The notes below the pieces were generated by a model, which was not told the DNA's origin, did no database searches, and saw only the letters and a list, made by a program, of their open reading frames with translations. Source: Bacilli bacterium (GTDB lineage: Bacteria > Bacillota_I > Bacilli_A > RF39 > UBA660). From it: 26,031 nt of DNA. The translations under genes and the position numbers were made by a program. Positions 15,724-24,174 of this stretch are shown piece after piece. Position 1 is the stretch's first letter. Each line of letters begins with the position of its first letter. The DNA lies in assembly GCA_016296435.1 (NCBI GenBank), contig JAEDJI010000006.1:1-26031 (forward strand). Reading direction: 5' to 3'.

Positions 15724-15947
15724 ATTAGTCTAGAGTGCCGAAAACAAAGATACTAGAAGAGATGTTAAAGTTAGCAGTATAATCTAAATACTATTATTTC
15801 TGTTGATGATATTTTAAATGTAGACACAACATATATTATTATTTCTTTATTTTTTTATACTTACAATGTCACTACTTGAGCTCCTCTGAATTAGATTATT
15901 TGGTCTATAGTATTTTTCATATTATTTACTTCTTATTAAAAATACAA
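15724..15947. other. gene-free spacer between two terminators
   Basis: About 220 bases lie between the convergent rpmB and rpe terminators. I find no frame over 30 codons with a ribosome-binding site, no RNA-gene fold and no promoter pair. In Bacillus the interval between rpe and rpmB holds thiN and the tiny spoVM; neither is recognisable here. It may be decayed sequence. Confidence 0.5.
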
Positions 15948-15972
15948 CAAAAAAAGTACTTTTTCAAGCACT
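15948..15972 (-). terminator. terminator of the rlmN-rpe operon, overlapping the rpe stop
   Basis: A 7-bp stem AGTGCTT/AAGTACT (one G-T pair) with a GAAA tetraloop is followed by seven T. The rpe stop TGA (15966-15964) spans the arm-loop border. Confidence 0.8.
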
Positions 15973-16590
15973 AATTCTTTTAATTTTATCAATATTATTA
16001 TAATCATTTAATATATAAGATGCACTAACCACTATATCAACATTAGATAATTTATCTATAACACTATCATTTATTCCACCATCTATTTCTATTTTAGTAG
16101 AAACTTTTCTTTTTATTATTTCCTCTTTTAATTCATTTACTCTATCAATAGAATCTTCAATAAAAGTTTGCCCACTCTTACCAGGAACAACGCTCATTAT
16201 TAAAACCATATTAATCTTATCTAAATATGGAAATATTTCTTTTACATCAGTACTAGGTTTTAAAGATACTCCAACTTTTAAACCATACTCTTTTATTTTA
16301 TCAATTACTTTATCTAAATTCTTTATTTCATAGTGAACGGTTACATAATCAATATTATATAAATAAATCTTTTCTATATATTTTAATGGATTATTAACCA
16401 TAAAATGAACATCATTCTTTTTAGTAGATAAATCCAGGTATGTAATCAATTCCTTAATAGAAAGATTCTTATTCTCTACAAATTTCCCATCCATAACATC
16501 AAAATGAATATAATCAGTATTAGTCATGTTCAATTCTAAAATAGTTTTTTTATAATCCTTATCACTTAAAAAAGATGTTGAAACTTCCAT
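15964..16590 (-). CDS. rpe: Ribulose-phosphate 3-epimerase
   Basis: The 208-aa TIM-barrel enzyme interconverts ribulose 5-phosphate and xylulose 5-phosphate in the pentose phosphate pathway. Active-site pieces are visible: HFDVMDGKFV (29-38, metal His and Asp), DVHFMV, VTVHYEI (metal His), LIMSVVPGKSGQTF (phosphate loop) and EIDGGIN (catalytic Asp). The segment after MDGKFVENKN differs from the common PNxTxG, and SVVPGKSGQ replaces TVNPGFGGQ, so it is a divergent member. It is the last gene of the operon and starts 5 bases after the rsgA stop. In Bacillus the same gene follows rsgA. Confusion with related sugar epimerases (AlsE type) is possible but position favours Rpe. Confidence 0.92.
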   Translation of the reverse strand: MEVSTSFLSDKDYKKTILELNMTNTDYIHFDVMDGKFVENKNLSIKELITYLDLSTKKNDVHFMVNNPLKYIEKIYLYNIDYVTVHYEIKNLDKVIDKIKEYGLKVGVSLKPSTDVKEIFPYLDKINMVLIMSVVPGKSGQTFIEDSIDRVNELKEEIIKRKVSTKIEIDGGINDSVIDKLSNVDIVVSASYILNDYNNIDKIKRISA

Positions 16591-16595
16591 AATAA

Positions 16596-17414
16596 CTACC
16601 TCTTTTCAATAAACTTTTTATAATTATCATATCTTGATTTCAATATATTCTTATTATTTTTTATTACACATTCTTTTTCATTAATATGCATACAATCTTT
16701 ATAAGGACAGCTATAATTGTCAAACTCTATAAAAGAATCCCTTATTTGTTTATCACTATAACTACTCAAATCAATAGCAGAAAACCCAGGAGTATCAAGA
16801 ACTTTACCATTAAATAATTGTACAAGAGTTACATATCTAGTTGTATGTTTTCCTCTTCCTAAAGCATCAGATATTTCATTTGTTTCAAAATTTAAACTCT
16901 TATCTAACTTATTCATAAGAGAAGACTTCCCCGCTCCAGTTTGACCCGTAAAAACAGTAGTTTTATTCTTAAACAATTTTTTTATTTTAAATAATTCTGT
17001 ATTATATATAACTTTATATCCAACATGTTTATAATACTTTATTATCTTTTTTATCTCTTTGAATTCACTCTTAGTAAGTAAATCCTTCTTTGTCAAACAT
17101 ATTACTGGCTCTATATTATTTATATGACATATCACTAGTAATTTATCTAATAAATTAGTAGAAAAATCAGGTTTCTTTAAACTAGTAATAATAAATGCTT
17201 GATCAATATTTGCAACACTAGGTCTTAATAAATTATTCTTCCTTGGAAGTACATTTAATATATATTTATTATCCGCATCGAATAAAACATAATCCCCAAC
17301 TTGGGGAGTTATGCTTTCATTCCTTAATTTTCCTCGCGCTTTACACACATATTCTTTATTATTATATAGTACAAAATAATCATTACTTATTATTTTTATA
17401 ATTTGTCCTTGCAT
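16596..17414 (-). CDS. rsgA: Ribosome small-subunit GTPase RsgA
   Basis: The 272-aa protein is a circularly permuted GTPase: G4 TKKD (108-111) comes before G1 GQTGAGKS (157-164) and G3 DTPG (207-210). It starts with an OB domain (residues 1-60; GQIIKIISNDYFVLY) and ends with a zinc finger formed by Cys236, Cys241, His243 and Cys249. RsgA checks late assembly of the 30S subunit, and GTP hydrolysis is stimulated by the ribosome. It lies 9 bases after prkC and 5 before rpe, the same order as in Bacillus, where PrkC phosphorylates this protein (CpgA). The start follows GGAG. Confidence 0.96.
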   Translation of the reverse strand: MQGQIIKIISNDYFVLYNNKEYVCKARGKLRNESITPQVGDYVLFDADNKYILNVLPRKNNLLRPSVANIDQAFIITSLKKPDFSTNLLDKLLVICHINNIEPVICLTKKDLLTKSEFKEIKKIIKYYKHVGYKVIYNTELFKIKKLFKNKTTVFTGQTGAGKSSLMNKLDKSLNFETNEISDALGRGKHTTRYVTLVQLFNGKVLDTPGFSAIDLSSYSDKQIRDSFIEFDNYSCPYKDCMHINEKECVIKNNKNILKSRYDNYKKFIEKR

Positions 17415-17423
17415 GTTTGCTCC

Positions 17424-19181
17424 TTATTCTGATTTAGTTTCAGTATTTACATCTGTTTTTGTTTCTTCTTTATCATCAGTATTTGTTTTATCATCAGTAC
17501 TTGAAGTATCTACTCTTTTCTTAGCAATAGTTATTTTAAAAGTAGCCCCTTTAGTAATAACTGAATCCTTAGCCCTACTTTGATCAATAATTGTACCCTC
17601 ATCATAATCATTAGTTTCTTGATACTCTTTTTTTAAGACAATTCCTTTTTCCTTAGCCCACTTTTCAGTTTCTTCAACTGTCCAACCTTCTTTTACTATA
17701 TCAGGATATTTTTCTAATACTTTAGGTATATAAAGAGTTATTTTATCATCCTCAGTTAATTCTTCTCCCGCTTTCACAGATTGATCTATTATTTCTTGTT
17801 CATCATATTTCTTATCATCACTAACATCTTTTTCTTCAACTGTTACTGCTATACCAGATAATTCTAGTTTAGTTTTTACTTCTATATAATTTTTACCAGT
17901 ATAGTCCTCAACTACTACTTTAGATATACCACTGGAAACAATGAGAGTTATTTTAGTGCCTTCTTTTATAAATCTACCAATTGATGGACTAGTATTTATT
18001 ACTTTACCTTCCTCAATTTCTTTAGATGGTTCTTGTTTTAAATCAACATCCACTTCAAAACCTAAATCCTTTAATTTCTTTTCAGCTTCTGCTACTGTAT
18101 AATTAGAAACATCAGGTATCTTTATATCATCTGGTTCAGTAAGTATTGGTAAAAAGACAAATACAAATGTTAATAGTAATAATAAAACCCCAAATACTAT
18201 ACCAAGTATTATTATTTTTTTATTTTTCTTTTCTTCTGTATCATCCTTTATTTGACTTACTAAACTATTATCAATATCACTTGAATTAGTAACAACTGAA
18301 TTATCCTCAAGAATACCTTCGCTATATTTTAATTTTCTAACTGGTTCATTCAATCTGTCTTTATCCAAACAAGTAACTAAATCATCATGCATTTCATTAG
18401 CACTAGCATATCTATTTTTAGGATTTTTAGCAGTTGCAGTCTTTAATATATTTTCAATACTTTGAGGTATTTCAGGATACTCATCCCTAATATTTGGAAA
18501 AGGTTCTTTTAAATGCTTAAGTGCAATTTCCACAGCATTATCTCCACGAAATGGAAGAACTCCAGTCAGTAATTCATACATCATTATACCAAGAGAATAA
18601 ACATCACTCTTTAAAGTAGCACCCTTTCCGTTTGCTTGTTCTGGTGGAAAATAATGAACAGACCCCATAGCAGAATTAGTTTGTGTAAGTTGTGTAGCAT
18701 TAAGCGCCATAGCAATACCAAAATCTGTTATTTTTATTTCTCCATCATCTTTTATTAATATGTTCTGTGGTTTTAAATCTCTATGAATAATTAAATTATC
18801 ATGAGCAGCACCCATAGCACTAGTAATTTGTAACATAATATCCACTACTTCATGAACAGTAAGCCTCTCTCTTTTCTTTAGTAATTGTTTTAGATTCTTA
18901 CCTGGAACATATTCCATAACAATGTAATAATCACCATCATCTTCTCCAACACCATAAATTTGGACTATATTATGATGTGATAGTGAAGAAGCAGAAAGTG
19001 CTTCTCTTTGAAATCTTCTTACGAACTTTTCATCAGTTGCAAGATCACCACGTAATACTTTTATTGCAACTTGTCTTTTTAGTATATTATCAAAAGCAAG
19101 ATAAACATTAGCCATCCCACCTTCTCCAATTGTTTTTAATATTTCATATCTATCATCTACTAATTGTCCTTTTACTATCAT
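17424..19181 (-). CDS. prkC: Membrane Ser/Thr protein kinase PrkC with PASTA repeats
   Basis: The 585-aa protein has an N-terminal eukaryotic-like kinase domain: GEGGMANVYLA, Lys41 in VAIKVL, HRDLKPQN (133-140), DFG (153-155) and GSVHYFPPEQ in the activation segment, with Thr and Ser residues before it likely autophosphorylated. A juxtamembrane region leads to one transmembrane helix (about 322-347) and three extracellular PASTA repeats (about 353-420, 421-490 and 491-555) that bind muropeptides or lipid II in this family. A Thr/Asp/Lys-rich tail ends it. PrkC links wall state to growth. It follows its phosphatase prpC by 16 bases, start after AAGGGTG. Confidence 0.97.
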   Translation of the reverse strand: MIVKGQLVDDRYEILKTIGEGGMANVYLAFDNILKRQVAIKVLRGDLATDEKFVRRFQREALSASSLSHHNIVQIYGVGEDDGDYYIVMEYVPGKNLKQLLKKRERLTVHEVVDIMLQITSAMGAAHDNLIIHRDLKPQNILIKDDGEIKITDFGIAMALNATQLTQTNSAMGSVHYFPPEQANGKGATLKSDVYSLGIMMYELLTGVLPFRGDNAVEIALKHLKEPFPNIRDEYPEIPQSIENILKTATAKNPKNRYASANEMHDDLVTCLDKDRLNEPVRKLKYSEGILEDNSVVTNSSDIDNSLVSQIKDDTEEKKNKKIIILGIVFGVLLLLLTFVFVFLPILTEPDDIKIPDVSNYTVAEAEKKLKDLGFEVDVDLKQEPSKEIEEGKVINTSPSIGRFIKEGTKITLIVSSGISKVVVEDYTGKNYIEVKTKLELSGIAVTVEEKDVSDDKKYDEQEIIDQSVKAGEELTEDDKITLYIPKVLEKYPDIVKEGWTVEETEKWAKEKGIVLKKEYQETNDYDEGTIIDQSRAKDSVITKGATFKITIAKKRVDTSSTDDKTNTDDKEETKTDVNTETKSE

Positions 19182-19197
19182 TTTATCAACACCCTTC

Positions 19198-19923
19198 TTA
19201 TCTTACCATATAAGCAACCGAAATATTATCATTGCCGCCCCTGTTATTAGCTTTTTTAATTAGTTTAATAACTTTTTCTTCAATTGAAAGATTCTCAAGT
19301 AAAACATGTTCTATTTGTTCTTCCGTAAGCATAGTAGTAAGTCCATCAGATGATAAAACTATTCCTTCAATTTCCATATTACAATCAAAAATATCTATTT
19401 CAACTGGATCATTTATCCCCAGTGCATTCATCAAAATATTCTTTCTAGGATGATTTCTTGCCTCTTCTTTTGTAAGTTCTCCAGCACTAACAAGCAAATT
19501 AACTAAAGTATGATCATAGGTGACTTTATGCAATTTATCATCTTTCATAACAAATCCTGATGAATCACCAATATTTCCGAATAATATATAATCATTAGTA
19601 ACAATACAAAGCACTAAAGTAGTACCCATTCCTTTGCTTTCTTTATGTTCATCTGTATATTTAAATATCAAACTATTTATTTCATTAACACTATTTCTTA
19701 TCCATTCAACAGCATCCTGCTTAGTCATCTTAAAGAAACTCTCACTAAATCTCTTGCCTAGATAACTAATTGCAATTGAAGATGCAACCTCTCCTGCAGA
19801 ATGTCCACCCATTCCATCTGCCACTGCCATAAGAGTAGCATTATCACTATTTGTAAGAACAATCACACTATCTTCATTATGATCTCTTACTAAACCAGTA
19901 TCAGTTAAATAAAATGTTTCCAT
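19198..19923 (-). CDS. prpC: PP2C-family Ser/Thr phosphatase PrpC (Stp)
   Basis: The 241-aa protein has the metal-binding motifs of PPM/PP2C phosphatases: RDHNEDS near the N-terminus, VADGMGGHSAGEVAS (34-48), NIGDSSGFV, LSSDGLTTML and GGNDNISVA. All metal-ligand aspartates appear present. It removes phosphate from PrkC and its targets. It is the second gene of the operon, one base after rlmN, and directly before prkC, the standard pairing. The length matches the family, and its start lies behind AAGGAGG inside the end of rlmN. Confidence 0.97.
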   Translation of the reverse strand: METFYLTDTGLVRDHNEDSVIVLTNSDNATLMAVADGMGGHSAGEVASSIAISYLGKRFSESFFKMTKQDAVEWIRNSVNEINSLIFKYTDEHKESKGMGTTLVLCIVTNDYILFGNIGDSSGFVMKDDKLHKVTYDHTLVNLLVSAGELTKEEARNHPRKNILMNALGINDPVEIDIFDCNMEIEGIVLSSDGLTTMLTEEQIEHVLLENLSIEEKVIKLIKKANNRGGNDNISVAYMVR

Positions 19924-19924
19924 T

Positions 19925-20944
19925 CTATTCCTCCTTTTTAGATCTTAATTGACCACATGCTGCAGAAATATTACTACCGAACTCTCTTCTTATAGTAACA
20001 TTTATACCTTCTTTTTTAATTATATCATAAAATTTCATAATTGTATCTTTTTTACTTCTTTTATATAAAATATTACTATTTTCATTATAGGGAATCAAAT
20101 TAATATAACAATTTATTCCCTTAACAAGACTACATAACTCTCTAGCATGCTCTTCTTTATCGTTTATATCTCTTAATAATATATATTCAAAAGTAACACG
20201 ACGATTAGTACTTGATACATACTCCTTAACAGCACCAATAAGTTCATCAAGAGAATAAGCTTTATTAATAGGCATTAAAAAGTTTCTTAATTCATCATTT
20301 GAAGCATGTAAACTAATAGCTAAATTAACTTGATATTTAAGCTTACTAAACTCATATATTTTTGGAACAATTCCACAAGTAGAAACAGTAATATGACGTG
20401 AACCAATATTAAGCGCTTTATGATGATTAGCAATTTTAATAAACTTTACTAAGTTATCAAAATTATCAAATGGTTCACCAATTCCCATAATTACTATATG
20501 AGTAATTTTTTCTTTAATTAACTCCTCAATCATCATAATTTGAAGTATCATTTCATAAGCATTAAGATTACGTACTTTTTTCCTTCTTCCACTCTCACAA
20601 AAACTACAACCCATATTACATCCTACTTGGCTAGATATACATAAACTAAGTCCATAATTATGTCTCATCAAAACACTTTCTATATGTTCTTTATCAGATA
20701 GCTTGAATAAAAACTTAGAAACATCTATATCTATTTCTTGGCTAACTATCTTAATTTTATCTATACAAAAAGAATTCTTAAGTAATAAGATAAGATCTTT
20801 ACTTAGATTAGTCATTTCGTCAAAAGAAGACACCCTCTTATCATATAACCACTCAAATATTTGAGAAGTACGATACTTCTTTTCATTATTATTTATTAAA
20901 AATCTTCCTAATTCTTCATAAGTCAAATTATATATATTTTCCAT
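19925..20944 (-). CDS. rlmN: 23S rRNA A2503 / tRNA A37 C2-methyltransferase RlmN
   Basis: The 339-aa radical-SAM enzyme has the cluster motif CxxxCxxC at Cys109, Cys113 and Cys116 (GCNMGCSFC) and the catalytic C-terminal Cys330 in ISAACGQLR. GIGEPFDN, NIGSRHITVSTCG and LAISLHASND are further RlmN hallmarks. The residues after the cluster, ESGRRK, differ from the usual ASG or ATG. The Cfr resistance relative is possible in principle, but the operon position (before prpC-prkC, as in Bacillus) supports RlmN. It is the first gene of the operon; the start follows GAGGG with a very short leader. Confidence 0.95.
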   Translation of the reverse strand: MENIYNLTYEELGRFLINNNEKKYRTSQIFEWLYDKRVSSFDEMTNLSKDLILLLKNSFCIDKIKIVSQEIDIDVSKFLFKLSDKEHIESVLMRHNYGLSLCISSQVGCNMGCSFCESGRRKKVRNLNAYEMILQIMMIEELIKEKITHIVIMGIGEPFDNFDNLVKFIKIANHHKALNIGSRHITVSTCGIVPKIYEFSKLKYQVNLAISLHASNDELRNFLMPINKAYSLDELIGAVKEYVSSTNRRVTFEYILLRDINDKEEHARELCSLVKGINCYINLIPYNENSNILYKRSKKDTIMKFYDIIKKEGINVTIRREFGSNISAACGQLRSKKEE

Positions 20945-20961
20945 ATTTTTCCCTCAAAATA

Positions 20962-20990
20962 ATTATATAAAAAAAGACACACTAAATCAA
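20962..20990 (-). promoter_or_regulatory. promoter of the rlmN-rpe operon, inside the rluB terminator
   Basis: TTGATT (20990-20985), a 17-base spacer and TATAAT (20967-20962). The -35 is the loop of the rluB terminator, and the spacer is its 3' arm plus T-run. The predicted start is about 10 bases before the rlmN ATG. Confidence 0.65.
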
Positions 20991-20997
20991 GTGTCTT
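20969..20997 (-). terminator. terminator of rluB, overlapping its stop
   Basis: A 7-bp stem AAGACAC/GTGTCTT (20997-20991 with 20980-20974) is followed by T residues. The rluB stop (20998-20996) is at the base of the hairpin. Confidence 0.75.
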
Positions 20998-21718
20998 ATT
21001 TTCCATTTTTAGCGAGATTATACAATCTTTTTACTTCTTTAGGAGTCAACATTCTATACTCCTTAGAAGATAATCCATCAAGAGTTAAAAACGCAATTTG
21101 TTCTCTTTTTAATTTCAATACTTCATGATTAACTGCCTCAAACATCTTTTTAACTTGATGATTTCTTCCTTCATGAATTATTATTTCTACAATTGATGTA
21201 TTTGTCTTTTTGTCATACTTTTTAACCTTTACTTTAGCCCTAGAAGTCTTAACACCATCAATTACTACACCCTTGCTAAGTTCTTCTATTTCATTTTTAA
21301 AAAGTATTCCTTTTATTTTAGCTATATATAATTTATCAATTTTATTTTTAGGATGCATCATTAAATTAGCAAATTCACCATCATTAGTAAGAAGTAAAAT
21401 ACCTGTAGTATCATAATCAAGTCTTCCCACAGGATATATTCTTAAAGTAGTATCAATCAAATCTGTAACTACCTTTCTTCCCTTCTCATCATAAGTTGAT
21501 GAAACATATCCTCTTGGTTTATTTAATAAATAATAAACCTTATTCTCTTTAGTAATATGAGTGCCTTCGACTACTATATCATCATTTTTATCTACCCTAT
21601 AACCTAACTCTGTAATAAGTTTACCATTCACAAATACTTCTTTATTTACTATTAATTCCTCAGCTTTACGACGTGATGTATATCCAGAATTAGCTATTAC
21701 CTTTTGTAATCTTTCCAT
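20996..21718 (-). CDS. rluB: Pseudouridine synthase RluB family (23S rRNA)
   Basis: The 240-aa protein has an N-terminal S4 RNA-binding domain (LQKVIANSGYTSRRKAEELI) and an RsuA/RluB-type catalytic domain with YLLNKPRGYVSS, the catalytic aspartate in GRLDYDTTGILLLTNDG, and HEGRNHQVKKMFEAV. RluB makes pseudouridine 2605 in 23S rRNA; the close paralogues RluE, RluF and RsuA differ in target, so the site is inferred. The start is set at 21718 behind GGGTGAT; the in-frame TTG at 21730 lies at or before the predicted transcription start. It has its own promoter, which overlaps the dacA stop. Confidence 0.92.
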   Translation of the reverse strand: MERLQKVIANSGYTSRRKAEELIVNKEVFVNGKLITELGYRVDKNDDIVVEGTHITKENKVYYLLNKPRGYVSSTYDEKGRKVVTDLIDTTLRIYPVGRLDYDTTGILLLTNDGEFANLMMHPKNKIDKLYIAKIKGILFKNEIEELSKGVVIDGVKTSRAKVKVKKYDKKTNTSIVEIIIHEGRNHQVKKMFEAVNHEVLKLKREQIAFLTLDGLSSKEYRMLTPKEVKRLYNLAKNGK

Positions 21719-21734
21719 AAAATCACCCAAGTTA

Positions 21735-21763
21735 AGTATACATATTTTTCTTTAATTAGTCAA
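21735..21763 (-). promoter_or_regulatory. promoter of rluB, overlapping the dacA stop codon
   Basis: TTGACT (21763-21758), a 17-base spacer and TATACT (21740-21735). The -35 includes the end of dacA. The predicted transcript begins at the GGGTGAT site. Confidence 0.6.
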
Positions 21764-22799
21764 AGATTTTTACAAAGAAGTTCTTTATACTAGAAAATAT
21801 ATTTATTTTTTCTTTTATTTCATATATTCTTTCTTGATGTATTAACTCTTTATCTAAATATACTTTTATATCTTTATTATCTTTATTTATATTAATAGTA
21901 AAATTTATTTTATTTAACTCATCATTACTTAGTGGATATATAAAATCGTTTTTAATATATAATTTATCATCTTCATATTTAGAATTAAAATCATTTTTAT
22001 CTAATAATTTTACATTTTTATACTTATCAAATATTTCGTTATATAAACTTATATGAGTATCATAATCATATTTATTATTCACCGAAGCAATAACTATATT
22101 TAAATCATTATCACTAGCACTGGAAACCAAAACTCTTCCAGCATCTGGAGTATACCCTGTCTTACAACCCGTTTGTTTATCATACATATTTATAAATTTA
22201 CATCTATTATACCAATCATATATCTTATTAGTACTCTTAGTAACATAGTGATTAGTCCTTATTATTTTTCTAAATAAATCATTCTTATATGAATAAGCAT
22301 AAATATACGAAAGCTCTTTCATTGTAGAATAATTTTTAGTATCATCATCTAACCCAGTAGGATTTTGATACACAGTATCTTTCAAACCTAATAATTTAGC
22401 TTTTTCATTCATTAATCTTATAAAGTTAGATTCCCCACCAAGATACTGTGCTATAGCAGTAGCAGAATCATTACCGCTTCTTAAAAGAAGTCCATATAAA
22501 AGATCAAGCATTAAAATACTTTCATTTGGTTCAATATATATATTAGAACCATACATTTTAAGTATCTCATTATTTACTTTAACAATATCAGTAGGATTAG
22601 AATTCTCTATTGCCACTATCGCAGTCATTATCTTACTAGCAGAAGCAATAAGCCTTTTTTCATCAGAATTTTTACTATAAAACTCCCTTTTAGAATAAAT
22701 ATCCATCGCATATAAAGATTTAGAATCAATTGATACTGCATTAACATTAAAAGGAATAAGTAATAAAATAAATAATATTACTAAAAATAATTTTTTCAA
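21756..22799 (-). CDS. dacA: D-alanyl-D-alanine carboxypeptidase (DacA/PBP5-like)
   Basis: With TTG at 22799 the product is 347 aa, MKKLFLVILFILLLIPFNVNA, a clean signal peptide behind GGTGAT; a start further upstream (22844) would add an odd tail before it. The three penicillin-binding motifs are present: SASK (53-56, nucleophile Ser53), SGN (108-110) and KTG (213-215). The C-terminal domain ends in a possible amphipathic anchor (IFSSIKNFFVKIFD), as in PBP5. The enzyme trims the terminal D-Ala from pentapeptides outside the membrane and so tunes cross-linking. It lies after the serS terminator; I did not find a convincing own promoter. Confidence 0.92.
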   Translation of the reverse strand: MKKLFLVILFILLLIPFNVNAVSIDSKSLYAMDIYSKREFYSKNSDEKRLIASASKIMTAIVAIENSNPTDIVKVNNEILKMYGSNIYIEPNESILMLDLLYGLLLRSGNDSATAIAQYLGGESNFIRLMNEKAKLLGLKDTVYQNPTGLDDDTKNYSTMKELSYIYAYSYKNDLFRKIIRTNHYVTKSTNKIYDWYNRCKFINMYDKQTGCKTGYTPDAGRVLVSSASDNDLNIVIASVNNKYDYDTHISLYNEIFDKYKNVKLLDKNDFNSKYEDDKLYIKNDFIYPLSNDELNKINFTININKDNKDIKVYLDKELIHQERIYEIKEKINIFSSIKNFFVKIFD

Positions 22800-22866
22800 A
22801 ACTATCACCAATAAATAATATGAAAAATACAAGTAAATATACACTTAATAAAATAAAACTATAAAC

Positions 22867-22889
22867 AAAAAAACAAGTATTAACTTGTT
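22867..22889 (-). terminator. terminator of serS, overlapping its stop
   Basis: A 7-bp stem AACAAGT/ACTTGTT with a 4-base loop is followed by T residues. The serS stop TAA (22890-22888) forms its base. Confidence 0.75.
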
Positions 22890-24174
22890 ATTTTATTGGA
22901 ACAATTTTTTCTTTTCCACCCATATATGGTTGTAACACTTTAGGTATATTAATTGAGCCATCCTCATTATAATTATTTTCTATAAAAGCAATTAAACCCC
23001 TTGGAGAAGCTAAAACAGTATTATTTAAAGTATGAACATAATAAGTACCATCTTCTCCTTTTGTACGTATTCCAAGTCTTCTTGCTTGAGCATCTCCAAG
23101 TGTTGAACAAGATCCTACTTCAAAATACTTTTGTTGTCTTGGACTCCATGCTTCAACATCACAAGATTTAACCTTTAAATCTGCCAAATCACCTGAACAA
23201 CATTCTAGTGTTCTAACAGGAATATCAAGACTTCTAAAGAATTCTACTGTATATGACCACATCTTATTATACCAATCCATTGAATCTTCTGGTTTACATA
23301 AAACAACCATTTCTTGCTTTTCAAATTGATGAACACGATACACTCCACGTTCTTCAATTCCATGTGATCCAACTTCTTTTCTAAAACATGGAGAATATGA
23401 AGTAAGAGTAATAGGAAGAGTTGTCTCTTTTACAATTTGATCTTTAAATCTACCAATCATACTATGTTCTGATGTACCTATCAAATATAAATCCTCATTC
23501 TCTATCTTATACATCATTGCTTCCATCTCAGTAAAAGACATAACCCCAGTTACAACATCACTTCTTATCATAAATGGTGGAATACAATAAGTAAATCCCT
23601 TATCAATCATAAAATCTCTTGCATAAGAAAGCATTGCCGAATGAATCCTAGCAGCATCTCCCATCAAATAATAAAAACCGTTTCCACTAGTTCTACCACT
23701 TGATTCTTTATCTAAACCATTAATACTTTCTAATATATCAGCATGATATGGTATTTCATAATTTGGAACAACAGCTTCTCCAAACCTTTCAACTTCAACA
23801 TTAAAGTTATCATCTTTACCGATAGGCACACTATCATCAATTATATTAGGTATAATCATCATTTTTTCTTTAATTTCTTTTTCTAATTGTTCTTCTTGTT
23901 TTTCAAGAAGATCCATTTCATCAGAATATTTAGAGATTTCTTTCTTTATAACTTCTGCTTCATCTTTTTTACCCTCACGCATAAGATTCCCAATCTCTTT
24001 AGCTTTCTTATTCTTTAAAGAACGTAAATCATCTCCCTTTTTCTTACAATCACGGAACTTCTTATCCATATCATAGATTAAATCCACTACCTCAAGCTTT
24101 TCATCCTGAAATTTCTTTTTAATATTTTCCTTTACTAAATCTTTGTTATTTCTTATTAAATTAATGTCTATCAT
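22888..24174 (-). CDS. serS: Seryl-tRNA synthetase
   Basis: The 428-aa class II enzyme has a long N-terminal coiled-coil arm for tRNA-Ser (residues about 35-105, charged heptads) and the catalytic core. Motif 2 reads FRKEVGSHGIEERGVYRVHQFEK and motif 3 region VHTLNNTVLASPRGLIAFIENN. Typical Bacillus SerRS has SAGRDTRGLIRQHQF in motif 2; the GSHG...YRVHQF form and LNNTVLASPR resemble the archaeal/eukaryal-like subgroup (from memory, not searched). The start at 24174 follows AAGGAG; an in-frame ATG at 24216 lies in the T-box terminator. It is preceded by a Ser T-box and ends at a terminator. Confidence 0.95.
   Translation of the reverse strand: MIDINLIRNNKDLVKENIKKKFQDEKLEVVDLIYDMDKKFRDCKKKGDDLRSLKNKKAKEIGNLMREGKKDEAEVIKKEISKYSDEMDLLEKQEEQLEKEIKEKMMIIPNIIDDSVPIGKDDNFNVEVERFGEAVVPNYEIPYHADILESINGLDKESSGRTSGNGFYYLMGDAARIHSAMLSYARDFMIDKGFTYCIPPFMIRSDVVTGVMSFTEMEAMMYKIENEDLYLIGTSEHSMIGRFKDQIVKETTLPITLTSYSPCFRKEVGSHGIEERGVYRVHQFEKQEMVVLCKPEDSMDWYNKMWSYTVEFFRSLDIPVRTLECCSGDLADLKVKSCDVEAWSPRQQKYFEVGSCSTLGDAQARRLGIRTKGEDGTYYVHTLNNTVLASPRGLIAFIENNYNEDGSINIPKVLQPYMGGKEKIVPIK

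Noticed and set aside
15724..15947. Transposase or small-gene remnant in the spacer
   Set aside because: Only very short frames with stops are seen, no inverted repeats, and no recognisable protein motif.
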